From Pseudomonadota bacterium (GTDB lineage: Bacteria; Pseudomonadota; Gammaproteobacteria; Steroidobacterales; Steroidobacteraceae), in NCBI GenBank assembly GCA_021808195.1, contig JAKBCE010000047.1, positions 1-22,452 on the forward strand: a stretch of 22,452 nucleotides of DNA. The letters are read 5' to 3'. The translations under genes and the position numbers were made by a program. The first letter of the stretch is position 1. Every line of letters begins with the position of its first letter. Below the pieces are notes generated by a model that had not been told where the DNA came from, ran no database searches, and saw nothing but the letters and a program-made list of their open reading frames with translations. Below, piece after piece: positions 8,043 to 16,589 of this stretch.

Positions 8043-8115
8043 CGGTTACTCCATCGAATACCAACGATGCCGCCCCTGCGCGCGGCGCCGCAATGAGCAC
8101 ATCGTTCACCCGCGC

Positions 8116-8130
8116 GCGGGCCCGGCCCGC
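8116..8130. repeat. small GC hairpin between receptor and hydrolase genes
   Basis: GCGGGC-CCG-GCCCGC is a 6-bp inverted repeat with a three-base loop in the 181-bp gap between the TonB receptor stop and the hydrolase start. It could attenuate or process the operon transcript, but no T-run follows. Its significance is uncertain in such GC-rich DNA. Confidence 0.25.
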
Positions 8131-8223
8131 ATTGCCGGGAAGCACGGCATGCACCGGCTACCGGGCTGCACCGCGGAACGCCGGGCGCCCCGAGGCCATT
8201 GCCAAGCTTCGGGCACATGGCGC

Positions 8224-10824
8224 TCAGAAATGCAGCGTGACGAGCGCGCCGATCGTGCGGGGCCGCTGAATCGTGATTTCAGTCGGCCCGAACGATGTGG
8301 TTGCCGCCAGTTCCGCTCGATCGTTGGTCACGTTGTCGACGTACAGCGTCACGGCCGTGTGCCCATCGTTGAGTCCTGCACGTAAATCCAGTAGCACGTA
8401 AGAGGGCAGGACATAGTCGGGAATCTGCACGCTGGAAGTGAATCCGGAGTAACGCTCGCCGTCATATTTTGTGGTGGCGCCGAACTCCGCCTGCCAGCGA
8501 CCCCAGGCATGCACCCGATAATTTGCCGACAGCGATCCGCTCCAATGCGGATCGTACGGCAGCGGATCACCGGCGCCCAGCGCACCAGCCGCCGCCGCGT
8601 CGGCGTGGGTTATTTGTGCATGAGCCTCCGCAAGCGTCAGATTAAAGGTAAGCGCATGAATCGGTTCGAGCATCAGATCGCTCTCGACGCCGTAGGATTC
8701 GGCGTTACCACCGTTGCCGAGACCGGAAACACTGTGCGCAGAAATCGGCACCAGGATGCCGTCCCACTTCATGTAATACGTAGTCAGATCAAGCGCCGCT
8801 TTGCCGTGCCAGAAATCAGACTTCAGGCCGACTTCATAATCCTTGGTCGTGTCCGGCTGAAAGGTCGGCGGTAGACCATTGACACGAGCATTCGGCCCAC
8901 CAGGGCGAAACCCAGTCGCAAACCGTGCATAGAGCATGGTCCTCGACGTGAAGTGGTAGCGGGCCGTGGCTAGGTAATTGGTGATGTTCTGGCTCGAACG
9001 AGTGAGTGGAATGCTGTACGGCGTCGCGGCGCCGCCGAGAGCGCTCAGAACGAAATTGTAGGCTGCCGCATCGCTGCCGCCGAAGATCTGCGAGTATGCC
9101 TGCTGGATGTGTCCCAGCCGAATCCCGCCGGTCAGTGAAAGCGCCGGCGTGATCTCGTAGGTCAGATCGCCAAATGCGGAATACTCGCGATAGCGGCTGA
9201 AGATGTCGAAGAAGATTGCGGGATTCAGATCGGGGAGAACTGCACCTGAAGCGCTCCGTCCGACCATGGGCTCCTGATCTGCATCACGCTCATCGGAGTA
9301 ATACCCTCCCAGCAGCCAGCGCCAGGGTCCGCGACCGATGGAGTTCACGCGCAATTCCTGGGTGAACTTGCGCACGCTGCCGCCGGTGCCCATCGCCAAT
9401 GCACCGGGGGCCGGAAAGGGCTGGCCACCGAAGGCCGGCAACAGGCCGAGCACGGTGGCGAGGCCGCCGCCCGTGCCATTCAGCACGTCGGCGGTCTGAA
9501 TGCGTTGATATGAAGTTACGGAGGTGAGAGTAGCGGCAGACATGCGGTAGTGAACGTTCGCGAGTCCGACGCGGATCTGCTTGTTCGAGGTGGGATAGAC
9601 GTAGGCGTCGTAGGCCAACCCTCCGGCGACGGGCTGATGCGTCTTTGGGTCGTAGATCACTTTGTCCGCGACCGCATCGAAGTTCTGGAAAAATCCGGTC
9701 AGCATGATGCTGAGCGCCTCACTCGGCCGATACAGCACCGACAGCAAGGCGCCCCAGTGGGACGCCTCGTTCTGGTTGGCAATGCCGCGGGTCGCATTGT
9801 CGATGAATCCGCCGTTGAAGTCGCGATAAGCGGACACCCGGACGGCGAGCTTGCCTTTGACGATGGGCAGGCTCGCCGCCCCTCGTACGGTATAGCTTGG
9901 CTCGCCGTCTTCCGTGGCACTGCGCCCGCCACGCAGGACTGCGCTGACGTGATGCAAATCGGGCTTGCGCAGCGTGTAAGCGATGATGCCGGCGAGCGTA
10001 TTTGCACCATAGAGCGTTCCCTGCGGGCCTTTGAGGATCTCGACGTTAGAGAAGTCGATTGGATCTAGATCGAGCGCATCGAGCGCGCCGCTGGAAGTCA
10101 GGGAAGAACTTGCACCGATCGGCGCCCCGTCGACGACGATTCCGACCAACGCGCCGGTGTCGGCCCCCGAGGTGATGCCACGGATCACGGGCTCACCGGA
10201 GCCAAACGAACCCATCACCTGCATGCCCGGCGTGAGCCCGGCAAAATCTTTGAAGCTCGTATACCCTTCGTCGAGCAGCGTATTGCCGCTGAACACGGTG
10301 AGCGCAGCCGCGACGTCACCAGCGCGTTCGGGTCGCTTGGTGGCCGTCACGATGACTTCGGTGAGTTGCTCTGGACCCGCTGGTTCTGCAACGGACCAGG
10401 GGCTCTCGGCTGCATCGATCGGTGTTGTCGTGCCCGCCGGCCGCATGCGGGCACCACCCGTAGTGTTCTGCCGTGCGCGGCCGGCGCCCATGCGGTCGAT
10501 CCCGATGGTGTTGACTCCGACAGGATGAAAGCCGAGACGGGTTCCGGACAGCAACTGTCGCAATGCCGCGTCGATCGGCATGCGTCCGCGGATCCCCTCA
10601 GTGGTGAGATCCTCAAGCAATGCAGCCGGCGCGGCTATCTGCACGTTGGCTTGGCGCGAGAACATGATCAGCGCGGTCGCCAGCGCTTGCGGCGCGATAT
10701 CGAATCGGACTTCGCGGCGGAAACTGGCAGTCTCGGCCGTTGCAGCTCGGGCAGTCACAGACCACGGACCGCACCCCATCAGGCCGGCCAGCAGTACCGC
10801 GTACGCGAAGCAGAATTTGCGCAT
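8224..10824 (-). CDS. TonB-dependent receptor with N-terminal STN signalling domain (FecA-type transducer)
   Basis: An 866-residue outer-membrane receptor. It has a signal peptide (MRKFCFAYAVLLAGLMG..., probable cleavage near residue 27), an STN signalling domain (about 35-110, with FDIAPQALATALIMFSRQ and GRMPIDAALRQLL), and a Gly/Pro/Ala linker. A TonB-box-like TEVIVTATKR follows at 155-164, then the plug (about 165-285, including NVEILKGPQGTLYGANTLAG) and a 22-strand type barrel ending in the expected terminal Phe (LVTLHF). The STN domain is the part that talks to FecR across the periplasm, and the FecR and sigma genes lie directly upstream (102-bp gap to FecR). The start at 10824 has GGGGGAGG seven bases upstream, the strongest ribosome binding site in the cluster. 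The substrate cannot be read directly; peptidase and epimerase genes downstream suggest a peptide rather than a simple siderophore. Confidence 0.95.
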   Translation of the reverse strand: MRKFCFAYAVLLAGLMGCGPWSVTARAATAETASFRREVRFDIAPQALATALIMFSRQANVQIAAPAALLEDLTTEGIRGRMPIDAALRQLLSGTRLGFHPVGVNTIGIDRMGAGRARQNTTGGARMRPAGTTTPIDAAESPWSVAEPAGPEQLTEVIVTATKRPERAGDVAAALTVFSGNTLLDEGYTSFKDFAGLTPGMQVMGSFGSGEPVIRGITSGADTGALVGIVVDGAPIGASSSLTSSGALDALDLDPIDFSNVEILKGPQGTLYGANTLAGIIAYTLRKPDLHHVSAVLRGGRSATEDGEPSYTVRGAASLPIVKGKLAVRVSAYRDFNGGFIDNATRGIANQNEASHWGALLSVLYRPSEALSIMLTGFFQNFDAVADKVIYDPKTHQPVAGGLAYDAYVYPTSNKQIRVGLANVHYRMSAATLTSVTSYQRIQTADVLNGTGGGLATVLGLLPAFGGQPFPAPGALAMGTGGSVRKFTQELRVNSIGRGPWRWLLGGYYSDERDADQEPMVGRSASGAVLPDLNPAIFFDIFSRYREYSAFGDLTYEITPALSLTGGIRLGHIQQAYSQIFGGSDAAAYNFVLSALGGAATPYSIPLTRSSQNITNYLATARYHFTSRTMLYARFATGFRPGGPNARVNGLPPTFQPDTTKDYEVGLKSDFWHGKAALDLTTYYMKWDGILVPISAHSVSGLGNGGNAESYGVESDLMLEPIHALTFNLTLAEAHAQITHADAAAAGALGAGDPLPYDPHWSGSLSANYRVHAWGRWQAEFGATTKYDGERYSGFTSSVQIPDYVLPSYVLLDLRAGLNDGHTAVTLYVDNVTNDRAELAATTSFGPTEITIQRPRTIGALVTLHF

Positions 10825-10926
10825 GTAAGAGCCTCCCCCGAATGCAGCGGATCGTGTCAGGCCCGACCCTGTGCAGACCAAGACGAGTGAGCGGGCGGAT
10901 CCGGCACTCGCGGGGTGTGTGCCCGC

Positions 10927-12006
10927 CTACCGGGCGTTCGGAGTGTGGCTATTCGGCCTGCTCGCCAGGATCAGAGTCGTGCCGCCCGTGGAGATCAGTT
11001 CGACCGGGAATTCGTTCGGCAGCGCCTGCACCCATGCGTCGACGGAACGCGTAAAGACGGTGCCGGTGAAGCGGATTCGACCCGCCGCCCGATCACCGAT
11101 GATCACGGGGCGCTTTGCGTACCGGTTGACGTCGGCAATGACGCTGGAGAGCGGCTGATCGACATATTCGAGTCGCCCCGTTCGCCAAGCCAGCACTCGC
11201 TCAGTGTTCGCCTCGCGCAGCACCGGCACCGCACGTCCATCCCAACGAACTTGTTCCCCCGCAACGACGCGCACTCGCAGCGGCTGCAATGCGCCGTGGG
11301 TGTGTCCTGGCGTCGCTTCAGAGACGACTTCGAGCGAGCCACGAACCACTGTAATCACGGTGCGGGCGCCCGCGTCACGGATATTGAAGGCCGTACCGAC
11401 GTCCCGGATCGTCAAGTGATTGACCGTCAGAATGAATGGCCGTGAGAGGTTGTGCACGACGGAGAAGTACGCTTCACCCGAACTCATCGTGACTAGGCGT
11501 TTGCGCGCCGTGTAATGCACCGTTACTACGGAATGAGGCGCCAACTGCACCGTGGAGCCGTCCGGGAGCACCGTATTGCGGACCAGCGGCGCAGCCTCGG
11601 CAAGGGGCGGTGAGAACATCCTGCCGCGCTGCGCTCGCTCCAATGCATGCAGCCCGAGGACCAGCATCGCCAGTGAAGCCGCCACCGCGAGCCCCCAACC
11701 AAGCTGCGCAAGAGGCCGGCGGGCACGAACTGGGCTGCGCGGTTTGCCGCCACTTTCGCTCAAGCGCAGCAGGCGCTGCCTCGCCGCAGCATCGGGAACG
11801 AGGTCGCCGGAGGCGAGCCAGAACGCTTGCATGTCGTCGAATGCGCGCTTGTGGCTTTCGTCGGACTCATACCAGAGCGTCCATTGCGCCAGATCCCGCT
11901 CCGAAAGCCCCTCGTCCCGCATCCTCAGCAGCCAGCTCATCGCCTCATCCAGGGCGCGAATGTGTGCTCGGACCGATCGCGTCCGTGGTCCCTCGCTCCC
12001 ACTCAT
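10927..12006 (-). CDS. FecR-type anti-sigma factor / periplasmic sensor
   Basis: A 359-residue inner-membrane regulator of the FecR family. The N-terminal cytoplasmic DUF4880 domain (about 17-65, ALDEAMSWLLRMRDEG) should bind the sigma factor. One membrane segment spans about 101-121 (LGWGLAVAASLAMLVLG). The periplasmic FecR domain covers about 140-230 with SGEAYFSVVHN and VGTAFNIRD, and a C-terminal DUF4974/STN-like region covers about 277-340 (LEYVDQPLSSVIADVNRYAKRP). It would receive the signal from the loaded receptor's STN domain and release or activate the sigma factor. The start at 12006 overlaps the sigma stop as ATGA, indicating translational coupling; a longer frame to 12144 lies inside the sigma gene and is rejected. 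Confidence 0.94.
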   Translation of the reverse strand: MSGSEGPRTRSVRAHIRALDEAMSWLLRMRDEGLSERDLAQWTLWYESDESHKRAFDDMQAFWLASGDLVPDAAARQRLLRLSESGGKPRSPVRARRPLAQLGWGLAVAASLAMLVLGLHALERAQRGRMFSPPLAEAAPLVRNTVLPDGSTVQLAPHSVVTVHYTARKRLVTMSSGEAYFSVVHNLSRPFILTVNHLTIRDVGTAFNIRDAGARTVITVVRGSLEVVSEATPGHTHGALQPLRVRVVAGEQVRWDGRAVPVLREANTERVLAWRTGRLEYVDQPLSSVIADVNRYAKRPVIIGDRAAGRIRFTGTVFTRSVDAWVQALPNEFPVELISTGGTTLILASRPNSHTPNAR

Positions 12007-12596
12007 GCTCTCACCCTCGCAGTGGCCTCGGACGGCGGAACGCCATCCAGGCGCAGCTTGCAGTAGATCGCCGCGCGACTGATGTAAGTGCGGGCCATTC
12101 GCTCCTGCACCCCGAGTTCCCGTGCCACATCTGCCGTCGACCATTCTTCGAAGCGATGCAGGATGAACGCCCGCCGGTACGCCGGGGAAAGCTCACGCAG
12201 CGCCTGCTCCAAGACCGCCAACTCTTCGGCAGCCATCAGCCGCCGGTCCGGACTCAGCCGATCCACGAAATCCCGTTCAGGGCCACTGCGGTCGAGGCGC
12301 TCCCGGTTAACGCGCTGGCGAATCCGGTCGACGGCGAGATTGGCTGCGGTCTTGAACAGGTAGGCACGCAGGAAGCTGACGGTGCCGGGCTCGTGCAGCT
12401 GCAGGAGGCGGACATAGGCCTCCTGGGCCACCTCGCGGGCCTCCTGCTCGTTGCCGAGCCGCGCCACCAGGAACGATTGCAGCGTCCGATTGTGTTCTTC
12501 GAACAGATGCGAGAGCGCATGCGCATGCCCCCGCGGCCGGTCCCCAGGACCCTCGGAGAGCGGCACGTCAGGTTTGCCACGCACTCGCCTGAACAT
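12003..12596 (-). CDS. ECF sigma factor, FecI type
   Basis: A 197-residue extracytoplasmic-function sigma factor. Region 2 is at about 29-98 (LFEEHNRTLQSFLVARLG, then EVAQEAYVRLLQL and FLRAYLFKTAANLAVDRIR). Region 4 is at about 124-183 (ELSPAYRRAFILHRFEEWSTADVARELGV with the helix-turn-helix). It pairs with the FecR gene that overlaps its stop and the STN receptor beyond, so it should direct transcription of the receptor operon when the receptor is loaded. The N-terminal 25 residues are Arg/Pro-rich and no good ribosome binding site precedes 12596, so the true start may lie slightly further in, for example at a GTG. Confidence 0.92.
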   Translation of the reverse strand: MFRRVRGKPDVPLSEGPGDRPRGHAHALSHLFEEHNRTLQSFLVARLGNEQEAREVAQEAYVRLLQLHEPGTVSFLRAYLFKTAANLAVDRIRQRVNRERLDRSGPERDFVDRLSPDRRLMAAEELAVLEQALRELSPAYRRAFILHRFEEWSTADVARELGVQERMARTYISRAAIYCKLRLDGVPPSEATARVRA

Positions 12597-12899
12597 CGGA
12601 GCGTCACACCGGCTGCAGACAGGACCGTCCTAGAGGTAAGACGAATGAGCCGCTGCGCCCGGCACTGTGCGGCGGGTCGCCTGTTCCCTTCAGCTCTTCG
12701 GGGCGGGAGCCGCGCTGTCCATTCGAGGGACTCTTCGCAGCCCGTCCATCGCCTTTTTTGGAAATACGAAGGTCTGAGCCCACCATGCACACCGATCGTG
12801 CCGAGCGCCGCAGGCCGCCAGATCCGAAGATCGCCGTGACGCCGAAGTCGCGGACACCCCTTGCGTTCCGTCGCGCCCTGGGGTTGCGAGCGCAGACGC
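12597..12899. other. gap upstream of the sigma factor gene
   Basis: About 300 bp between the stop of the large exported protein and the sigma start; it should hold the promoter of the signalling operon. A short minus-strand frame (12604-12792) gives a Ser/Gly/Arg-rich product that does not look like a protein. A run of six T at 12755-12760 on the plus strand, followed by GGAAAT, stands out, but I see no complete promoter or terminator. Confidence 0.4.
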
Positions 12900-15758
12900 T
12901 CAGTTCGATCCTGCCGGAGGGGAGGCCTGCGGCTCGGGCACCGTGGACGGCGATGTCCTCAACGGCGTCGGATTCGTCGGACCCGGCAGCGTCGCCGACT
13001 CACTCGATGCGCGCTTCGCTGCGATCGCCGCGCTCGGCGCCGACCTGACCGCAGGCGCAGCCGGTGCGAATGCGGACGGCCGAGCCGCCGAGGCGTGCCC
13101 GCCTGCACCGCTGCCCTTGCGCGGCATCGAATGCGAGGACGGGCCATGGAGCGGCGGCTGCGCAGCGTTCTGAGATGCTTCGATTCCAGAGGTCTTGGCT
13201 TCAGAGATCTTCAGCACTGGCGTCTGCAGCGCGGGCGCCTTCTGCTCCCGCTTCGTCTGCGCAGCCGTCTGCGGTGACTTCTTACGCGCCGCAGGGTGGA
13301 CCTTCCCGGTCGCCGCCTTGTGCGGGGCCGGCAGCTGGTCCACCGCGACCGTCGCCACGTTCACGACCGACGGATCGTCACGGAGCTTGACGTAGAGCTC
13401 ACCGTCCGCCGGATGCGGCACCGGCAGCGCGTAGCCCGGAAATCCGTCCGGCACCTGGACGGCATGGTGGAACGCAGGATCATTGGCAATGGCGTCGACC
13501 AGGAACAGGTCCGAGCCGGTCAGCTTGCAGGCGAGTTTCGGCGTGGCGGGGCAGACCATGTGGTGCAGTTGCGGCAGCCGCACCAGGGTGGCCAGAGGCT
13601 GCCAGCCGCCCTTGACCCCCTCATCAATGACCCGGAACTGCAGTGGCCCGAACGCCGAAGGCCCGAAGGCCCGGGCGGGATCGAGCGTCGCGATGGCCAC
13701 CTGCTGATTCTCGAGGGTGATGCCGCCGTTCGTCAGACTGAGGGTGGTCGAGTACAGACCATCGGTCGTGGCCACCTGGATCGATTCGTCCTGGTCGAAT
13801 GCCATGGGTGCCACGGCGCGCACCGAGAATGTCAGCTGCGCATGTTGGGGCAGCTCATTGCCATTGCCGAGATGAATGTGGCTGGGCGCATCCGCACCCG
13901 AGAGATACACGCTCTTGGCCATGAGCGCGACACTCGGCCGTGGCGCGGCGACGGCCGCGTCGAGCGTGAGCACCCGACCGTCCTTCAGCTGCACGCGTAC
14001 CGTGCCCGCTTCGCCCGCCTTCAGTCGCGCCGCGGCCTTCGGCTCCTCGGCCGTCACGGTGAGCTGATCAACGCCGTGATGCGTCTTCAGCGCGCCCGGG
14101 ACGAAGACGACGCGGTCGAGGGTCAGGCGAGCAACCTCGTCGAGTCGACTACCCTTGAGAACTCCCTCACTGTCTCCGGCATGGAGCACGAAGCTGTCGA
14201 GGCTGGCGGGCATCGAGTAAGCATCCAGCGGCACGCGCACCGGCGCCGCCGTACCGAACTGGCTCAAGAGCACGGTGAGCGGACCCGGCTGCGCATCCTT
14301 CAGCGGAAGCTGCACCTTCACTTCGTTCGCATGCACCACCGTCCAGGCCGCGGATCGCTCGGTGCCGGCCGAATCGCGCACCGTGATGCGCTTCAGGCAG
14401 CTCAGGCTGGGCGCGGTGAGGCGGACCGAATCCTCGCGGCCGACGATGACGGCCGCATCGCCCGGCGTCGCCACGCTCCATCCCGCACCGGAGGCATTCT
14501 CCAAACGGAAACGCGGCCCCTGGTAGCGCGAGAACCCCCAGTCCCCATGCAGCACGCCCTCCACCGCGTCGCGAAACGGCGTCCCGCGGATGGGGCCGGT
14601 ATCGACGACGAAACCGCCGACCTCGGCGTCCGCCCACGCCGGCAGGTCGATCGTGTGACCGTTCGCCTCCGTCAACCGCAGCCGCATGCGATGCGCGTAG
14701 TTCGTCGAGAACACCAGCGGGGCGCCCTCGACGGGCAGGATCAGGCGCTTGTGGCGGATGCAGAAGCTTTGCTGCGGGTTCACCGCATGCAGCGGCGGAA
14801 GCTCCGGCGCCTCGATCGCCGGCAGTGCCGTCACCAGCACCGACTTCGGATCATGGAAGGACGGCGGGGTATTGAGCGTGAGCGCCAGCACGTCGCCATG
14901 CTGGGCGGCGAGCGCCGGGATGTACTCGTACTGCGCCGTGGTGAACGAGCTGAAGATGCGGGCGATATCGATGACCGAGGCGATGTACGGGCTGTAATAG
15001 CCATAGCTCAGCTGCGGCGTATAGCTCGCTTCCATGGCCAGAGCAGAGGCCGGGCCGGAGGTCAGCGCGTCGACGATCGAGGTACTGTGCCCGTCATTGA
15101 GGATCAGCGACTGACCGCCGCGCATCAGACACGGGGCCTGCAGCTGTGGAATGCGCTGCAGACACTTCGTGTTCACCTTGATCGCGAGACTGCGGGCGAG
15201 CTTCGGCGCGGCGTCCTTCAGGCGCTCCGGGGCGTTCACTTCCAGGAACTGGATGGCGTCCAGGTAGCGATCGAGCCGCGCAATGTCCAGCGTCGCCTGG
15301 TTCAGGTCCTGCGACGTCCGCACGAACGCCCCGGGTCGCCCGCGCACGGCACCGACCAGCGTTCTGTAGTCCCCGTTCGTTTCCGGCGCAAGGAACACCA
15401 GCACCTGCTCGGCCCCGCGGGGCACCGTCAGCGTCAGGCCCCGCCGCGCACACTGTGGCTCCCAGGTCGAGCAGCCGTGGAACCAGCGCTCCGGCGGCGG
15501 ATTGGTCGCGCCGCGCAGGAACGCCACGATCAGCAGGTAGCGCTCCGACTGGGTGGCAGGCAGATCGGCACGAATCCACAGATGGTCTCCCACCGCGAGA
15601 TTCGGCACGTCGGAAATCGGGAGCGTCTCGTGGTGCCGGGTGACGGTCACCTCGAGATTGGGACCGGCGAGGTCAAACGGTGCCACGCCGGCTCGAACGG
15701 CCACGCTGAGGAACAGGGAGAGGATGGCGCTGAGCGCCAGCAGACGGGGGACGCGCAT
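12900..15758 (-). CDS. large exported protein of unknown function
   Basis: A 952-residue protein with a clear signal peptide (MRVPRLLALSAILSLFLSVAVRA, cleavage near residue 23). I recognise no family. The bulk (about 24-812) looks like alternating beta-strands with scattered Cys, some close together (CSTWEPQC near residue 100; CPATPKLAC near 745), consistent with a folded periplasmic or surface protein with disulphides. The last 140 residues are a low-complexity Pro/Ala/Ser/Lys-rich tail without hydrophobic anchor or known sorting motif. The start at 15758 gives the signal peptide; a GTG-initiated extension to 15878 would bury it. No ribosome binding site precedes this ATG, while TACAAT lies six bases upstream, so a leaderless transcript is possible. 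It stands alone between the sigma operon and the divergent MazG-like pair. Confidence 0.82.
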   Translation of the reverse strand: MRVPRLLALSAILSLFLSVAVRAGVAPFDLAGPNLEVTVTRHHETLPISDVPNLAVGDHLWIRADLPATQSERYLLIVAFLRGATNPPPERWFHGCSTWEPQCARRGLTLTVPRGAEQVLVFLAPETNGDYRTLVGAVRGRPGAFVRTSQDLNQATLDIARLDRYLDAIQFLEVNAPERLKDAAPKLARSLAIKVNTKCLQRIPQLQAPCLMRGGQSLILNDGHSTSIVDALTSGPASALAMEASYTPQLSYGYYSPYIASVIDIARIFSSFTTAQYEYIPALAAQHGDVLALTLNTPPSFHDPKSVLVTALPAIEAPELPPLHAVNPQQSFCIRHKRLILPVEGAPLVFSTNYAHRMRLRLTEANGHTIDLPAWADAEVGGFVVDTGPIRGTPFRDAVEGVLHGDWGFSRYQGPRFRLENASGAGWSVATPGDAAVIVGREDSVRLTAPSLSCLKRITVRDSAGTERSAAWTVVHANEVKVQLPLKDAQPGPLTVLLSQFGTAAPVRVPLDAYSMPASLDSFVLHAGDSEGVLKGSRLDEVARLTLDRVVFVPGALKTHHGVDQLTVTAEEPKAAARLKAGEAGTVRVQLKDGRVLTLDAAVAAPRPSVALMAKSVYLSGADAPSHIHLGNGNELPQHAQLTFSVRAVAPMAFDQDESIQVATTDGLYSTTLSLTNGGITLENQQVAIATLDPARAFGPSAFGPLQFRVIDEGVKGGWQPLATLVRLPQLHHMVCPATPKLACKLTGSDLFLVDAIANDPAFHHAVQVPDGFPGYALPVPHPADGELYVKLRDDPSVVNVATVAVDQLPAPHKAATGKVHPAARKKSPQTAAQTKREQKAPALQTPVLKISEAKTSGIEASQNAAQPPLHGPSSHSMPRKGSGAGGHASAARPSAFAPAAPAVRSAPSAAIAAKRASSESATLPGPTNPTPLRTSPSTVPEPQASPPAGSN

Positions 15759-15764
15759 GGGGAC

Positions 15765-15770
15765 ATTGTA
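15765..15770 (-). promoter_or_regulatory. -10-like hexamer immediately before the exported protein
   Basis: On the minus strand TACAAT is followed by GTCCCC and then the ATG at 15758. If it is a real -10 box, transcription would begin at or very near the start codon, giving a leaderless message, in line with the missing Shine-Dalgarno sequence. No convincing -35 is seen 16-18 bp further upstream, so this is weak. Confidence 0.25.
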
Positions 15771-16178
15771 CGGGGGCGGGCGGCTGGCGAAACAGCCCTT
15801 TTGAATCGCTATGTGGGGAGCGCCGGCAACCGTCTGCTGCCGCACACAGTTCCAGGGTGATCGAGACCCTGCGCACACGACCGGCGGACCCTGGTTCAGG
15901 GGTCGTTCATCGCGCCCGCATCGCCCCCGGAGTGCACGACCCCGGCGCCATCACACGGCAGCGCAGGAGCGCCCCCTGCCCGCGGCACGACCGGCGCACC
16001 GAAAGACGCCGAAGCGGCGTTGCGGCGTCTCCGCACGTCACACCGGCTTGTTCCGCCAATCCGCAGCGCATGTCACAGTGCAGCGGGCGCACAACACTCT
16101 CGCGCACGAAACACCGTACACTCACCACCGCCCGCACGGACACTCGGACCTTTTTGACCACAGACTGGATCCGCCGAC
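15771..16178. other. intergenic region between divergent genes, with an inverted repeat
   Basis: About 410 bp between the divergent starts of the exported protein and the MazG-like gene. It holds an 8-bp inverted repeat AGACGCCG (16004-16011) / CGGCGTCT (16023-16030) with a smaller GCCG/CGGC repeat inside, which could be an operator. TTGACC at 16154-16159 is too close to the MazG-like start to serve as a -35. No gene is seen. Confidence 0.4.
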
Positions 16179-16562
16179 ATGAATGAACCCGACACGCCTC
16201 CCGAGCGACTCATCGATGTGAGCGGCCTCGTTGCCGCGCTGCGGCAGTTCGCCGCGGAGCGGGACTGGGACCGGTTTCACTCACCGAAGAACCTCGTCAT
16301 GGCGCTGACCGGCGAAGTCGGCGAGCTCTGCGAAGTGTTCCAATGGATGAGTGCCGAAGCCTCCTGCGAGGCCGCGCGCGATCCGGCCACCGCCACCGCA
16401 GTCCGGCATGAATTGGCCGACGTTCTGCTCTACGCCGTTCGTCTCGCCGACGTCCTCGGCGTTGATCTCAACGCCGCTGCGGCCGAGAAACTGCGATTGA
16501 ACGCGAAGAAGTATCCGGTGCACGCAGCGCGCGGCAGCAGCAAGAAATACACGCAACTCTGA
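16179..16562 (+). CDS. MazG-like nucleotide pyrophosphohydrolase (dCTPase/RS21-C6 type)
   Basis: A 127-residue single-domain member of the all-alpha NTP pyrophosphatase superfamily. These enzymes hydrolyse (deoxy)nucleoside triphosphates to the monophosphate and pyrophosphate. Features are LRQFAAERDWDRFHSPKNL at about 21-39, the metal-binding ExxExxE in GEVGELCE (Glu46, Glu49, Glu52), and the second motif HELADV (Glu78, Asp81), followed by KLRLNAKKYP. This arrangement is that of RS21-C6/dCTPP1-like enzymes rather than two-domain MazG. The start at 16179 has no strong ribosome binding site. The DUF2075 helicase gene follows after 27 bp on the same strand, so they are likely co-transcribed. The role is either nucleotide-pool cleaning or partner in a defence module; substrate choice cannot be read here. 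Confidence 0.9.
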   Translation: MNEPDTPPERLIDVSGLVAALRQFAAERDWDRFHSPKNLVMALTGEVGELCEVFQWMSAEASCEAARDPATATAVRHELADVLLYAVRLADVLGVDLNAAAAEKLRLNAKKYPVHAARGSSKKYTQL

Positions 16563-16589
16563 GCGCACTGCCCCGGGAGAGAGAGCCTG

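Noticed and set aside
10765..10824. Lipobox-like LMGC in the signal peptide of the TonB receptor
   Set aside because: Met is unusual at that lipobox position and TonB receptors are not normally lipoproteins; a standard signal peptidase I site follows at about residue 27.
5340..12596. Lasso-peptide biosynthesis or isopeptidase cluster, suggested by the FecI/FecR/TonB receptor set
   Set aside because: No precursor peptide, no B or C biosynthesis enzymes and no prolyl-oligopeptidase-like isopeptidase are present.
12604..12792. Short minus-strand frame just upstream of the sigma factor
   Set aside because: Ser/Gly/Arg/Pro-rich product with no recognisable segment and no good ribosome binding site; it also overlaps the expected sigma promoter region.
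13296..15860. Very long plus-strand open frame (854 codons) opposite the large exported protein
   Set aside because: Its translation is dominated by Arg, His, Gln and Gly with no domains, as expected for the antisense of GC-rich coding DNA; the minus-strand frame has a signal peptide and protein-like strand pattern.
16154..16159. TTGACC as a -35 box for the MazG-like gene
   Set aside because: A -10 at 16-18 bp spacing would fall on the start codon and the bases there do not match.
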